Source: Verrucomicrobiaceae bacterium (GTDB lineage: Bacteria; Verrucomicrobiota; Verrucomicrobiia; Verrucomicrobiales; Verrucomicrobiaceae). From it: 64,000 nt of DNA. The first letter of the stretch is position 1. Every line of letters starts with the position of its first letter. The translations under genes were made by a program, and so were the position numbers. Below, piece by piece: positions 9,471 to 18,534 of the stretch. The stretch covers positions 1 to 64,000 of the forward strand of contig JADJPW010000011.1 of assembly GCA_016713035.1 (NCBI GenBank). Reading direction: 5' to 3'. Below the pieces are notes generated by a model. The model saw only the letters and a program-made list of their open reading frames with translations, was not told where the DNA came from and ran no database searches.

Positions 9471-10178
9471 TCAGAAGAAAACCGGCGCAGGGACGATCTT
9501 CACGCCGCCACCGCCGAGGGGATTGCCCTTGGTCTCCTCGATCTCATCGACGATGCCGTCTTTGAAATTCACCGCTAGGGTGCCCACCTCCACCTTCACA
9601 TACACGACCGTCTGCACGAGCTGGCCAAAGGCGTCACGCCCTGTGGTGACTTGCGGCACTTTTTCAAAGATGGCGTACTCCAGCCGCTCGGTCTTACCGG
9701 TGATGTTGATCTTGGAGTTCTTGCGTGTGGGCTTGCCCAGTGAGGCCTGCACCTCCTCATTGGTCATGCCGAGGGCGATTTGATTCTTCTCGATCAGCTC
9801 CGCCACCTGCTGCGTGCGGGTGAAGAGCGCTTTGAGCTTCGTGGCGAGCTGCGGATCTTTGGACAGCACATCCGCCTGCCGCAGCCAGCCTGCGATGTCG
9901 CCATGCCGTGCCCGACCACGCACGCGGTAGGCCGAATCACTCATCGCCACCAGCGTGACGACGGAGCCCGGCGCAAAACTGCCGATCGCGCGATCAAACT
10001 TGCTCGTCGTGTAAGCGGGTGCCTCTGCGGGGATGCGCACCTGCACGGGCTTCGGCGTCAGGCCCTCAATGGAAAAGGTGCCGGGCTCCTGCGGCAGTGA
10101 GGATTTGTTTTTTGAGAGCTGCGCCTGGGCATCAAGTCCGAGCAGCAGGCCAATGGTGAGGAAAAGCAGGTGTTTCAT
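9471..10178 (-). CDS. secreted SH3-like domain protein, function unknown
   Basis: 235 residues from the ATG at 10178, chosen because a signal peptide follows at once (MKHLLFLTIGLLLGLDAQAQ). The N-terminal half has a bacterial SH3-like pattern (FAPGSVVTLVAMSDSAYRVRG, followed by HGDIAGWLRQADVLS). The C-terminal half has a BamE/SmpA-like pattern: a helix, then IALGMTNEEVQASLGKPTRKNS and a beta strand series ending NFKDGIVDEIEE. This suggests an envelope protein that binds peptidoglycan or another protein; no enzyme motif is visible. Its upstream region holds the inverted heptamer array at 10275-10362. Confidence 0.5.
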   Translation of the reverse strand: MKHLLFLTIGLLLGLDAQAQLSKNKSSLPQEPGTFSIEGLTPKPVQVRIPAEAPAYTTSKFDRAIGSFAPGSVVTLVAMSDSAYRVRGRARHGDIAGWLRQADVLSKDPQLATKLKALFTRTQQVAELIEKNQIALGMTNEEVQASLGKPTRKNSKINITGKTERLEYAIFEKVPQVTTGRDAFGQLVQTVVYVKVEVGTLAVNFKDGIVDEIEETKGNPLGGGGVKIVPAPVFF

Positions 10179-10274
10179 GACAGGGGAGAGATTACCAGCC
10201 TCCGACGCCACCCGGCAACCTTTTGTTCGACGGCCAAGAGCTTTCGCGTATGGCTCAAGGCCGGTTTTGATCCT

Positions 10275-10362
10275 TCAACAATCAGCAATCGATATTCGTC
10301 AATCGTCAATCTCTGTGGCGCACAGCAATGATGATTGCTGATTGAGGATTTTTGATTGTTGA
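10275..10362. repeat. inverted heptamer repeat array forming a nested hairpin
   Basis: Left arm 10280-10314 reads as tandem 7-mers (AATCAGC, AATCGAT, ATTCGTC, AATCGTC, AATCTCT). Right arm 10333-10360 reads GATTGCT, GATTGAG, GATTTTT, GATTGTT. TCAACAATCA at 10275 pairs with TGATTGTTGA at 10353, AATCAGCAATC at 10280 pairs with GATTGCTGATT at 10333, and ctgtg/cacag pair across the centre at 10313-10325. It lies between the divergent SH3-like gene and hemL. Confidence 0.65.
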
Positions 10363-10394
10363 GGTTCATCCCCCGCCCCAATCCCCTCCACCCC

Positions 10395-11681
10395 ATGCCC
10401 AACGGCCCTCTCTCCACCAAACTCTTCGATCTCGCCAAGCAATACATCCCCGGCGGGGTGAACTCGCCTGTGCGTGCCTTTCGCAATGTCGGTGGTGATC
10501 CCTTTTTCGTGAAGCGTGCCAAAGGCTGCCGCATCTACGACGTGGATGACCGCTGCATGATCGACTACGTCGGCACCTGGGGTCCCGCGATCCTCGGCCA
10601 TGCGCCCATCGCCGTCATCGAGGCCATCCACAATGCCGCCAAAGAAGGCGTCAGCTTCGGCATCCCGAACCTCTACGAGGTCGAAATGGCCCGCACGATC
10701 TGCGAATGGGTGCCGAGCATCCAAAAAGTCCGCATGGTCAGCAGCGGCACCGAGGCGACGATGAGCGCCATCCGCCTCGCACGCGGATTCACGAAGCGTG
10801 ACCGCCTCGTCAAATTCGACGGCTGCTACCACGGCCACAGCGACAGCCTGCTCGTCGCCGCAGGCAGCGGAGCGCTCACCCATGGCAATCCCGACAGCGC
10901 TGGCGTGCCAAAGGCCTTCGCCGAATTGACCAGCGTATTGCCCTTCAACGACGAAGCGGCCCTGGAAGAGCTTTTCGACAAAAAAGGCCACGAAATCGCC
11001 TGCGTCATCGTCGAGCCGTATCCGGCCAATGCGGGCCTCATTCTGCCCAAACCGGGCTTTTTGGCCAAACTCCGCGAAATCACCGCCAAACACGGTGCGC
11101 TGCTCATTTTTGACGAAGTCATGACCGGCTTCCGACTCGCCAAAGGTGGCGTGCAGGAGCTGGAAAAGATCACGCCCGATCTGACCTGCCTCGGCAAAGT
11201 CATCGGCGGCGGATTGCCCGTCGGAGCCTTCGGCGGTCGCGCCGAGATCATGGACTACCTCGCCCCGCTCGGCCCCGTTTATCAGGCCGGCACGCTCAGT
11301 GGCAATCCCGTCGCCCTCGCAGCCGGACTGGCCCAGCTCCGCGAGCTAGAAAAGAAAAACGGCTACGCCCTGCTCGAAAACCTCGGCCAGATCATGGAGA
11401 CCGCCGTGCTCGACGTGCTCAAGAAAAAGGGCCTCAACTACCGCTGGTATCGCAAAGGCAGCATGTTCTGCCTCTTCTTCACCGAAAAGGAAGTCCACAC
11501 CCTCCAAGACGCCAAAACCAGCGACCTCGCCGCCTTCCGCAAATTCTTCCACCACTGCCTCGACCACGGTGTGTACTTCGCCCCCAGCCAGTTCGAAACC
11601 GGCTTCATCAGCATGGCCCACAGCCGCGACGACCTCGAACAAACGGCGGAAGTGGCTGCCGCGGCGTTGGAGGCGTTGTAA
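10395..11681 (+). CDS. hemL: glutamate-1-semialdehyde 2,1-aminomutase
   Basis: 428 residues, the usual length. HemL converts glutamate-1-semialdehyde to 5-aminolevulinate in the C5 route to tetrapyrroles, in the cytoplasm, with pyridoxal/pyridoxamine phosphate. The start at 10395 gives the typical N-terminus (LFDLAKQYIPGGVNSPVRAF). Family motifs: SSGTEATMSAIRLARGFT, FDGCYHGHSDSLLV, LIFDEVMTGFRL, the Schiff-base lysine K268 in GKVIGGGLPVGAFGGR, and YQAGTLSGNPVALAAG. No other haem gene is visible nearby. The upstream intergenic region contains the inverted heptamer array, which could affect its leader. Confidence 0.95.
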   Translation: MPNGPLSTKLFDLAKQYIPGGVNSPVRAFRNVGGDPFFVKRAKGCRIYDVDDRCMIDYVGTWGPAILGHAPIAVIEAIHNAAKEGVSFGIPNLYEVEMARTICEWVPSIQKVRMVSSGTEATMSAIRLARGFTKRDRLVKFDGCYHGHSDSLLVAAGSGALTHGNPDSAGVPKAFAELTSVLPFNDEAALEELFDKKGHEIACVIVEPYPANAGLILPKPGFLAKLREITAKHGALLIFDEVMTGFRLAKGGVQELEKITPDLTCLGKVIGGGLPVGAFGGRAEIMDYLAPLGPVYQAGTLSGNPVALAAGLAQLRELEKKNGYALLENLGQIMETAVLDVLKKKGLNYRWYRKGSMFCLFFTEKEVHTLQDAKTSDLAAFRKFFHHCLDHGVYFAPSQFETGFISMAHSRDDLEQTAEVAAAALEAL

Positions 11682-11684
11682 TAC

Positions 11685-12257
11685 TCAATCTGTGCCGTAG
11701 CTGATTTTGGCAAAGCTGAAGGCATCATCGGTTTCCACGGTACATGTGGCTCCTTCGGTGTGGTTCTTCCAATGGTAGCTGTTGGTGCCACCATGTCGGA
11801 TTGGACCGTTAAAGTGCCGTTCCAATGCCGATTTAAGGTAATCTGGATCAATGGTCACGTGCATTCGAAAGACATAATCAGTCCATCCGTCTTCCACGAA
11901 GGATCGAGTCCAAAACAACAATGGAGGCGGCTCCTGCATTGCCATGGCTATCACTGATCTCGGTCTTCCATAAAAGAAGCTGAGAGTGAAGAGCAGCCAC
12001 CCCGAGGCTGTCACAGGAACAAGAAAGCAAAGCAGGCGTCGCCCGAACTCATTGGCGATGAACTTCTGCGAGACTTTCCAAACTAAAATGTGAGCGATCA
12101 GCGCAGCTGGACCAAAGATGGGTGCAAACATCACGATCGTTAATGGATCACCGATGAAAAGAACCGCAGGCAGGACAAAAAGAAAAAATATTCCAGTCCA
12201 CCGCCGCAACGTCCAGGCGGATAAACGCTTTGGAGCTGGGGTATTGTGGACGTTCAT
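11685..12257 (-). CDS. small membrane protein of unknown function
   Basis: 190 residues. About three hydrophobic helices (WTGIFFLFVLPAVLFIG, IVMFAPIFGPAALIAHILVW, LLCFLVPVTASGWLLFTLSFF) are followed by a soluble C-terminal domain of about 85 residues with an aromatic, charged pattern (FVEDGWTDYVFRMHVTIDPDY, ALERHFNGPIRH). No family is recognised. It converges tail to tail with hemL, with only 3 nt between the stop codons. Confidence 0.5.
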   Translation of the reverse strand: MNVHNTPAPKRLSAWTLRRWTGIFFLFVLPAVLFIGDPLTIVMFAPIFGPAALIAHILVWKVSQKFIANEFGRRLLCFLVPVTASGWLLFTLSFFYGRPRSVIAMAMQEPPPLLFWTRSFVEDGWTDYVFRMHVTIDPDYLKSALERHFNGPIRHGGTNSYHWKNHTEGATCTVETDDAFSFAKISYGTD

Positions 12258-12357
12258 ATTAGAGCTAAAAAGGATTGTGGTCGCAGCGGCAATTTACCAA
12301 AGACGAGGCCCTCCAGAAAGTTCTGTTTTCAATGGCGCATTATGCTAGAATCGAACC

Positions 12358-12636
12358 ATGCCACAGTTCACCATCGACCTGCCTGAGACGATCATGCCCG
12401 TCTTGAGCCGCAAAGCGGAGGGTTGGCAGCTGACTCCCGAAGGCTTCCTTTCGAGCTATGTGATGCTTTGCCTCGAAAACGACGAGCAGCCCGCAGCCGA
12501 CCCAGCCCGCGAGGGGTTGGAGAACATCCTAGAGGAGCTGGACAAAGGGCCTTTTATCCCTGTGCCCGATGATTTGGTGGACTGTGTGATGAAGAAAGCT
12601 CTAACCTCGATTCAGCAGCAGTGCGCCCATGTTTGA
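12358..12636 (+). CDS. small hypothetical protein
   Basis: 92 residues, acidic: MPQFTIDLPETIMPVLSRKA, then a helical segment and a repeated IPVPDDLVDCVMKKA end. The opening strand followed by helices recalls ribbon-helix-helix antitoxins, but no matching toxin follows: the next gene is a cupin. Function unknown. The coding call rests on an intact frame in an otherwise non-coding interval and a good ATG. Confidence 0.4.
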   Translation: MPQFTIDLPETIMPVLSRKAEGWQLTPEGFLSSYVMLCLENDEQPAADPAREGLENILEELDKGPFIPVPDDLVDCVMKKALTSIQQQCAHV

Positions 12637-12691
12637 TCCCCTTAAGTATAGGAGTGCCGCAGCCACTAAACCATCTGTCATTCGCTCTTGC

Positions 12692-13039
12692 ATGTCCTCC
12701 CCCCGCTTCGCCGTCGCCCAGCTCGATGAAATCCCGCCTACGCCCTGCCCGTGTGGTCAGGCGCGGCGAGCGTTCAAAGAAGACTGGAACACCCTGGCCA
12801 CCGTGCACCTCACGGACATCCACGCGGACAGCAAAGCGCACTACCACCAGAAGATGACGGAAATCTACATCGTCCTCGAAGGTGAAGGCCACCTGGAGGC
12901 GGATGGCCAGATCATCCCACTCAAACCGATGACCACCGTGATGATCCGCCCCGGCTGCGTGCACCGCGCCGTGGGCAAGCTACGCATCATCAATGTCCCC
13001 ATGCCGCCGTTTGATCCGGCGGATGAATTTGAGGTGTAA
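12692..13039 (+). CDS. cupin-domain protein
   Basis: 115 residues from the ATG at 12692 (MSSPRFAVAQL). An upstream in-frame ATG at 12629 would overlap the preceding gene. The single cupin barrel shows both motifs: HLTDIHADSKAHYHQKMTE, with the metal-binding His and Glu, and a second motif ending RPGCVHRAVG. EIYIVLEGEGHLEADG is the typical strand between them. Such proteins bind a metal and act as isomerases, dioxygenases or ligand sensors, and the substrate is not predictable here. It sits 5 nt upstream of the next gene, so the two may be cotranscribed. Confidence 0.75.
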   Translation: MSSPRFAVAQLDEIPPTPCPCGQARRAFKEDWNTLATVHLTDIHADSKAHYHQKMTEIYIVLEGEGHLEADGQIIPLKPMTTVMIRPGCVHRAVGKLRIINVPMPPFDPADEFEV

Positions 13040-13044
13040 ACTCA

Positions 13045-14571
13045 ATGATGAAAACCATGAAGCGCATCCTTCGACTCTTCGCCTGGCTCTTTGCGGGCTT
13101 GGTGCTGCTTTATGTGCTTTTTGTCGTTACCGAAAACTACTCCGGCGCACGCGCACTAGCCGCTGCGAAGGAAAAACTCGCCCAAGAGGGCGGCAGCCTG
13201 GATTTGCAAAAAATACTCTCTTCTTCGGCTGTGCCAGAAAAGGGTAATTTTTGTGCCCTGGAGCCTCTCAGCGGCGTCACACTTCAAAATGAAGCTGCGG
13301 ATGCCAAACGTCTGGCGCTGAAGGAACTCGATTGGCACTCCCCTAGCCATAAAGAAAGAGTCAAACTGCTCTTGAAGCCATCTCCATCGGTTGGATCGGG
13401 TTACATCACTGCCACGCCTTTTGATTGGAAAGCTGCCTGTGCTTACCTGCGCGATCGTGGCTACCTCGACACAGAAGAAAACGCCTCCGCCAGTGAGGTG
13501 CTGCAATCGCTGGATCACAAATTCGCTTTGTTGGCCCAATTTGCAGATGCAGCGCTGACCCATATGGATGCCGCATGGACGCCGCCTGTTGGCACAGGCC
13601 ATGACGGCCCGGCCTGTCACATGCCAATGCCTCATATGAATACGGCCTACAGTATCTCAAAGGGACTCGCATTCCGCACACACACCGCACTGGCAGCAGG
13701 GAATGCTGAGGACGCGGTGCGTAGCATTCAGGCCATGATTCGCCTCACTCAGGCGGGATTGAATGAGCCTACCTTGATCAGTCTCCTCATTGCCATCACG
13801 ACCGAGCAGTTTGTGCATGATTCCATTTGGGCGCTGCTGCGCAGTCGCTTAACAGACGCCTCACAAATCCAGCGTTTGCAGGACGAAATACGCCGTATCG
13901 ACTTCATGAAAAGCGCTTTGCATTCCATGCGTGGCGAATTGGCCTTTCAGGCCTCAACCATCGACTACTTCAGGCCTACGAATCGTCGTTGGCAGGCGGC
14001 GGGGGTGATTGCCAGAAATGGTCTTCCTCCTGAACTCGCCCAAGAAAGCTCATGGCTTAAAGAAGGACTGCTCTATCTGGTGCCTAGCGGATTCTTCGAC
14101 CACAATATGGCCACCATCGTCCAAGTGAACCAGGAGCAACTGATTCAGCCGCTCGAAAAGGGAAACGTTGCCGAGTTGCTAGAGCAATTTCGTCGCTCGG
14201 AAAGCATGCTGGCCGCGCAAAACGAATGGCAAGCTCTTCGATATGTCTTCGTCAGACTTTCCCGTTGGTCGCAGCGAACTGTTTTGCGCCAGGCCATCTA
14301 CGAAGAAACCATGCGGCTGCTGGTCCTCGCTGCTTTGGAGATCGAAAGTGAACGCCTCAAAAGCGGCAGACTGCCGGAGTCTCCGAGTTTGCCCACCGAT
14401 CCCGTCACACAAAAAGCGGTGCATTACCGCCTGGATGCGGATGGAGCAGGTTATGCTCTATGGGCCGATGGATTCGATGGCGAGGATGACAACGCTGCGA
14501 TGCCCACTAAAAAGGACAGCGTCGAGAGCGAGAAGTTCACCGGGGACTGGGTGTGGCGAATAGGTCCGTGA
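13045..14571 (+). CDS. membrane-anchored protein of unknown function
   Basis: 508 residues with one N-terminal membrane anchor (LFAWLFAGLVLLYVLFVV). The rest is predicted extracytoplasmic and mainly helical, with no known catalytic motif. The C-terminus (YRLDADGAGYALWADGFDGEDDNAA) resembles the ending of a Verrucomicrobia/Planctomycetes family that carries an amphipathic helical core and a small beta C-terminal domain. I cannot name the family securely. It follows the cupin gene with a 5-nt gap. Confidence 0.55.
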   Translation: MMKTMKRILRLFAWLFAGLVLLYVLFVVTENYSGARALAAAKEKLAQEGGSLDLQKILSSSAVPEKGNFCALEPLSGVTLQNEAADAKRLALKELDWHSPSHKERVKLLLKPSPSVGSGYITATPFDWKAACAYLRDRGYLDTEENASASEVLQSLDHKFALLAQFADAALTHMDAAWTPPVGTGHDGPACHMPMPHMNTAYSISKGLAFRTHTALAAGNAEDAVRSIQAMIRLTQAGLNEPTLISLLIAITTEQFVHDSIWALLRSRLTDASQIQRLQDEIRRIDFMKSALHSMRGELAFQASTIDYFRPTNRRWQAAGVIARNGLPPELAQESSWLKEGLLYLVPSGFFDHNMATIVQVNQEQLIQPLEKGNVAELLEQFRRSESMLAAQNEWQALRYVFVRLSRWSQRTVLRQAIYEETMRLLVLAALEIESERLKSGRLPESPSLPTDPVTQKAVHYRLDADGAGYALWADGFDGEDDNAAMPTKKDSVESEKFTGDWVWRIGP

Positions 14572-14587
14572 ACGTCGATTATTTTTT

Positions 14588-14905
14588 ATGCGAGAACTCC
14601 TCACCAGCCTCGATTGGACACGGCTCGGCTTTTACAAGTCGGTGCTCGATGAAGCGGGCATCGCCAGCTTCATCCGCAATGAGCACACGGCGCAGCTCAT
14701 CAATGTGCTCATCGCTCCATGCCAGCCGTCTCTGTGCGTGGTGAATGACGAGGATTACGACGCGGCCATGGCGCTGCTGCGTCCGCACCATGACCAAACG
14801 GCTCCAAGCATCGCCGAATGGACCTGCGCGGGCTGTGGTGAGGTGAATCCGGCGGAGTTTGAGCTGTGCTGGAACTGCCAGAAACCAGCAGACACGAAAA
14901 ATTAG
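14588..14905 (+). CDS. DUF2007-type protein with C-terminal zinc ribbon
   Basis: 105 residues. Residues 1-70 fit the DUF2007 signal-transducing-like domain (LGFYKSVLDEAGIASFIRN, PSLCVVNDEDYDAAMALL). Residues 78-100 form a RanBP2-like zinc ribbon with two CxxC pairs (WTCAGCGEVNPAEFELCWNC). The ribbon suggests protein or RNA binding; the partner is unknown. It starts 16 nt after the preceding gene on the same strand and may share its transcript. Confidence 0.75.
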   Translation: MRELLTSLDWTRLGFYKSVLDEAGIASFIRNEHTAQLINVLIAPCQPSLCVVNDEDYDAAMALLRPHHDQTAPSIAEWTCAGCGEVNPAEFELCWNCQKPADTKN

Positions 14906-14990
14906 ACAAACTCCGCGACGGCATCCGTCCCTGTGGTGAATGACGCGATCCGCCCAGCTCGAAAAACTTTATGACACGCATGGCACTGAA

Positions 14991-15611
14991 TCACGGTACG
15001 GAGTCCATCAGTTCTTGAAATGGATGCCTCAGACCCCGTCTTGCGAGTAAGTCAGCCACATGGCCGCCAATATGATGAACGAGGTCCGCGTCGCTATCTC
15101 CAAAAACTACATTGACGTCGAAATCAGGCCCCAAGCGTTCGAGAAAATAGTCTAAAACCTCCAACTGGCCGGATGTCGCGGCAGCACTCACAGCCGTCTC
15201 CTTGTTTAAATCCTGAGCGTCGATTTTGGCCCCATTCTCGACCAGCAGCCTACATATTTTGAGCGAACCAGCTCTGGCGGCGTTGATGAGAGGCCGGTCG
15301 CCGAGGTCGTTCATGGTGTCAGGCGAAGCGCCCAGGGAAAACAAGAGTCTGCACATGCTCTCTTGGTGAATCAAAGCGGCTTTAAATAGAGGTGTGTTTC
15401 CAGATCTGTTTTGTGGATCAATCTCCGCCCCCATTCCAGCAAGTGCTTTCACGATGTCCTCGCGGTATTCGATGGCGTACCAGTGCAGCAGCGTCTCGCC
15501 GAGTCCTCTACGGACATCCAGCAACGATTTGTCCGCACGGATGCGTTTTAGAGCCGCCGCCATGTCATTGTGGAGCAGGTCGCGGAGTTCGTAGAAGCGT
15601 GGATCACCCAT
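14991..15611 (-). CDS. ankyrin repeat protein
   Basis: 206 residues from the ATG at 15611; an upstream in-frame start at 15647 is less likely. Four to five ankyrin units are visible: GETLLHWYAIEYREDIVKAL, then SGNTPLFKAALIHQESMCRL, GDRPLINAARAGSLKICRLL and KETAVSAAATSGQLEVLDYF. There is no signal peptide, so it is probably a cytoplasmic protein-binding module. The partner is unknown. The C-terminal 35 residues are non-repetitive. Confidence 0.8.
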   Translation of the reverse strand: MGDPRFYELRDLLHNDMAAALKRIRADKSLLDVRRGLGETLLHWYAIEYREDIVKALAGMGAEIDPQNRSGNTPLFKAALIHQESMCRLLFSLGASPDTMNDLGDRPLINAARAGSLKICRLLVENGAKIDAQDLNKETAVSAAATSGQLEVLDYFLERLGPDFDVNVVFGDSDADLVHHIGGHVADLLARRGLRHPFQELMDSVP

Positions 15612-15729
15612 ACGTGTGAACACAACTCTGGCATCCCCGGTTGTCACCGGGCTTTTTAGTCTGCTGATCGATTCAGCCTACCGTGTGCGTTGACTGGCGC
15701 TGCATCTGCTGACAGCATCCGCGCTCACT

Positions 15730-17205
15730 ATGTCCTCGACTTCCGTTCCCAAGCTCACCTCCACGCACTGGCTCATCATCATCATCGCTAGCATTGGCTT
15801 TCTGTTTGATACGTATGAGCTGCTCATGACGCCGCTGACGGCTCCGCCGGCGATTGCGGAGCTGCTGGGGATCGACATGACGCACCCGGATGTGACGCTG
15901 TGGACGGGACGGCTGCTGTGGATGACGGCGCTATGTGGCGGGATTTTTGGCCTGATCGGGGGCAAGCTCACGGATGTGCTGGGGCGGAAGTTTGTGATGG
16001 CGGCGAGTATCTTCGTGTATTCGGCCTCGCCCTTCTGTGCGGCGTATTCGACCTCGCTGGGGATGTTCATCTTCTTCCGCTGCCTGACGTTCATCGGTGT
16101 GTGCGTGGAGTTCATCGCGGCGATCACCTGGCTGGCAGAGGTGTTTGAGGACAAACACCAAAAAGAGAAGTGGCTGGGCATCACGCAGGCTTTTGCCTCG
16201 CTCGGCGGCTTGCTGGTGACGGGCATCAATGTGTGGATTCTGAGTCATATGAAGGATCTGCCTGCGATGGGGCTGCCGGTGGCCTCTTCCTGGCGTTACT
16301 TGCTGATGACGGGCATCCTGCCTGCGATCCCGATCGCGCTGATGCTGCCCTTTGTGCCGGAGTCGAAGGTGTGGAAGGAAAAGAAGGCTGCTGGGCTTCT
16401 GAAGCGGGCCAGCATCGGCCAACTCTTCGCGCCCGAGCTGCGTCGCGTGACGATCGTGACGGCGGTGCTCTCTGCCTGTGCGTATGGCATCGCCTTCGGT
16501 GCATTGCAGGTCACGCCGCTGCGAATCGCGCCTGGTTTGCCGGAACTCGCTGATACGAGCAAGAAAATGGCTCCACTACGCAAGCAGGCTGCCGAATTGG
16601 CCGTCGCGGTGAGCAAGGCTGCGCCAGATTCACCCGAGCAGGCCGAAGCCAAGACGAAGCTCGCTGCCGTGAAGGCCGAGATGGCTCCGCTGGACAAAGA
16701 GGTGAAGGCCGTGGGCAACAAAGTGCAGTTTTATCAGGAGATGGGCGGCCTCGTGGGTCGAATCCTGCTGGCGGTGCTGATCATGGTCGGTTTGAGCCGT
16801 GTGGCACTGCTGAAGGTCTTCCAGGTGCCGGCGCTGATTTTGCTGCCGCTGACGTATTTGAGCCTTTTCACGGCGGGTGGCTCCAATTTCATGTGGGCGT
16901 ATGCACTGTGCGGCTTGGTCACGGTGGCGCAGTTCAGCTACTTCGGTGAATACTTGCCGAAAGTGTTCCCGATGCACCTGCGCGGCACGGGAGGCAGTTT
17001 TGCCACGAATGTGGGCGGCCGCATGATCGGCACCAGCATGGCCTTTGTGACGACGAATCTCGTCGCGCCGATGATCTCCGGCGATCCGACAAAAATCCTG
17101 CCCATGCACCTCGCGAAGGCCGCAGGCTACGTCGGTCTGGGTATCGCGGTCGTCGCCCTGATCGTGGGCATGTTCCTGCCCGAGCCGAAGGCGGAGCAAA
17201 ACTAA
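15730..17205 (+). CDS. MFS transporter with a long helical insert
   Basis: 491 residues. Twelve-segment MFS with the loop 2-3 signature (LIGGKLTDVLGRKFVM) and a sugar-porter-like first half. Unusually, between TM7 (TIVTAVLSACAYGIAFGAL) and TM8 (GRILLAVLIMVGL) lies a charged helical insert of about 65 residues (TSKKMAPLRKQAAELAVAV ... AEMAPLDKEVKAVGNK). In an MFS protein this loop faces the periplasm. The next gene begins 12 nt downstream, so the two are probably cotranscribed. Substrate unknown. Confidence 0.8.
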   Translation: MSSTSVPKLTSTHWLIIIIASIGFLFDTYELLMTPLTAPPAIAELLGIDMTHPDVTLWTGRLLWMTALCGGIFGLIGGKLTDVLGRKFVMAASIFVYSASPFCAAYSTSLGMFIFFRCLTFIGVCVEFIAAITWLAEVFEDKHQKEKWLGITQAFASLGGLLVTGINVWILSHMKDLPAMGLPVASSWRYLLMTGILPAIPIALMLPFVPESKVWKEKKAAGLLKRASIGQLFAPELRRVTIVTAVLSACAYGIAFGALQVTPLRIAPGLPELADTSKKMAPLRKQAAELAVAVSKAAPDSPEQAEAKTKLAAVKAEMAPLDKEVKAVGNKVQFYQEMGGLVGRILLAVLIMVGLSRVALLKVFQVPALILLPLTYLSLFTAGGSNFMWAYALCGLVTVAQFSYFGEYLPKVFPMHLRGTGGSFATNVGGRMIGTSMAFVTTNLVAPMISGDPTKILPMHLAKAAGYVGLGIAVVALIVGMFLPEPKAEQN

Positions 17206-17217
17206 TCGCCCGCACGC

Positions 17218-18534
17218 ATGATCTTGCCTTTTCTCGCTGCGAGCACTGCTGCGCTACCCTCTGCGTGGATGGTGGCACCGTTTGTCATCCTTTTGCTATG
17301 CATCGCGCTGATGCCGCTGTTTGCCGCACACTTCTGGGAGCATCATTATCCGAAGGTGGCAGTGGGGCTGGGGCTGGTGACGGCGGGTTACTATGCTTTT
17401 GGCATGCAGGACTGGCATCCGCTGCATCATGCGGCGCATGAGTATGTGAGCTTCATGGCCTTGGTGGGCTCTCTCTTTGTCATCAGCGGCGGGATCAATA
17501 TCCGCGTGCGGGGAGAGGCTACACCGGTGATCAATACGCTCTTCCTGCTGATCGGTGCGGTGCTGGCGAACGTGATCGGCACCACGGGAGCCTCGATGCT
17601 GCTGATCCGGCCCTGGATCAAAATGAACAAGTACCGCATCACGGGTTTTCACATCGTGTTTTTCATTTTCATCGTGAGCAATGTCGGTGGTGCGCTGACG
17701 CCGATCGGTGATCCGCCGCTGTTCCTGGGCTTTCTGCGCGGGGTGCCGTTTTTCTGGACGGTGGAGCACTGCTGGCCTGCATGGGCGCTAGCGGTGGCGC
17801 TGCTGCTGGCGGTGTTTTTCGTCATTGATGCCAGAAACTTCCTCCGCGCTCCCAAAGAGGTGCGTGAGGCGGAGACGGCGCAGGAGACATGGTACTTCCG
17901 TGGGCTGATGAATGTGCTGTGGCTGCTGCTGGTGCTGGGAGCGGTGCTGCTGCCGAAAAACATCCAGGAGATGACTTTGGGAGGTGTGCTGAGTGTGCCC
18001 GCACTGATCATGATCGCAGCCGCAGTGATTTCCTACTTCACCACGAAGGCGGAGGTGCATGAGGCGAACGATTTCAGCTTCGGGCCGGTGAAAGAGGTCG
18101 GATTTCTCTTCATCGGCATCTTTTTGACGATGATCCCAGCTTTGCAGCTCCTGCAAAGTGGCGGCATCAGCGGTGTGGAGTCACCGCTGAGTTATTACTT
18201 CGCCACAGGAGCACTATCGGCCTTCTTGGATAATGCGCCGACGTATCTGGCCTTTCTCGCAGCGTCGATGGGGCAGGCGCATGTGTCGCTGGACTCTACG
18301 GCGGATGTGCTGGCCTTTGCGAGCACGCATGGGGCGCATCTGCTGGCAATCTCCCTGGGCGCGGTGTTTTTCGGAGCGGGCAGCTACATCGGCAACGGGC
18401 CAAATTTCATGGTCAAAGCCATCGCCGACCGTGCGAAGGTGCGCACGCCGAGCTTCCTCGCCTACATGGCGATGTTCTCGATCCCGGTGTTGCTGCCTGT
18501 ATTGACGATCGTGGGATGGGTGTTTTTAAAATGA
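17218..18534 (+). CDS. ion transporter superfamily protein (NhaD/ArsB/citrate type), probable Na+:H+ antiporter
   Basis: 438 residues with about eleven to twelve membrane segments. Features of the IT superfamily: NVIGTTGASMLLIRPWI, the conserved SNVGGALTPIGDPPLFLGF in the first half, and the matching FLDNAPTYLAFLAA in the second. Proteins with this exact pair are annotated as sodium:proton antiporters of the NhaD-like group. It probably moves Na+ or an organic anion across the inner membrane. The stop overlaps the start of the TolC-like gene (ATGA at 18531-18534), suggesting coupled translation. Confidence 0.75.
   Translation: MILPFLAASTAALPSAWMVAPFVILLLCIALMPLFAAHFWEHHYPKVAVGLGLVTAGYYAFGMQDWHPLHHAAHEYVSFMALVGSLFVISGGINIRVRGEATPVINTLFLLIGAVLANVIGTTGASMLLIRPWIKMNKYRITGFHIVFFIFIVSNVGGALTPIGDPPLFLGFLRGVPFFWTVEHCWPAWALAVALLLAVFFVIDARNFLRAPKEVREAETAQETWYFRGLMNVLWLLLVLGAVLLPKNIQEMTLGGVLSVPALIMIAAAVISYFTTKAEVHEANDFSFGPVKEVGFLFIGIFLTMIPALQLLQSGGISGVESPLSYYFATGALSAFLDNAPTYLAFLAASMGQAHVSLDSTADVLAFASTHGAHLLAISLGAVFFGAGSYIGNGPNFMVKAIADRAKVRTPSFLAYMAMFSIPVLLPVLTIVGWVFLK

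Noticed and set aside
12358..12636. Antitoxin identity for the 92-codon gene
   Set aside because: The ribbon-helix-helix resemblance is weak and no toxin gene is adjacent.
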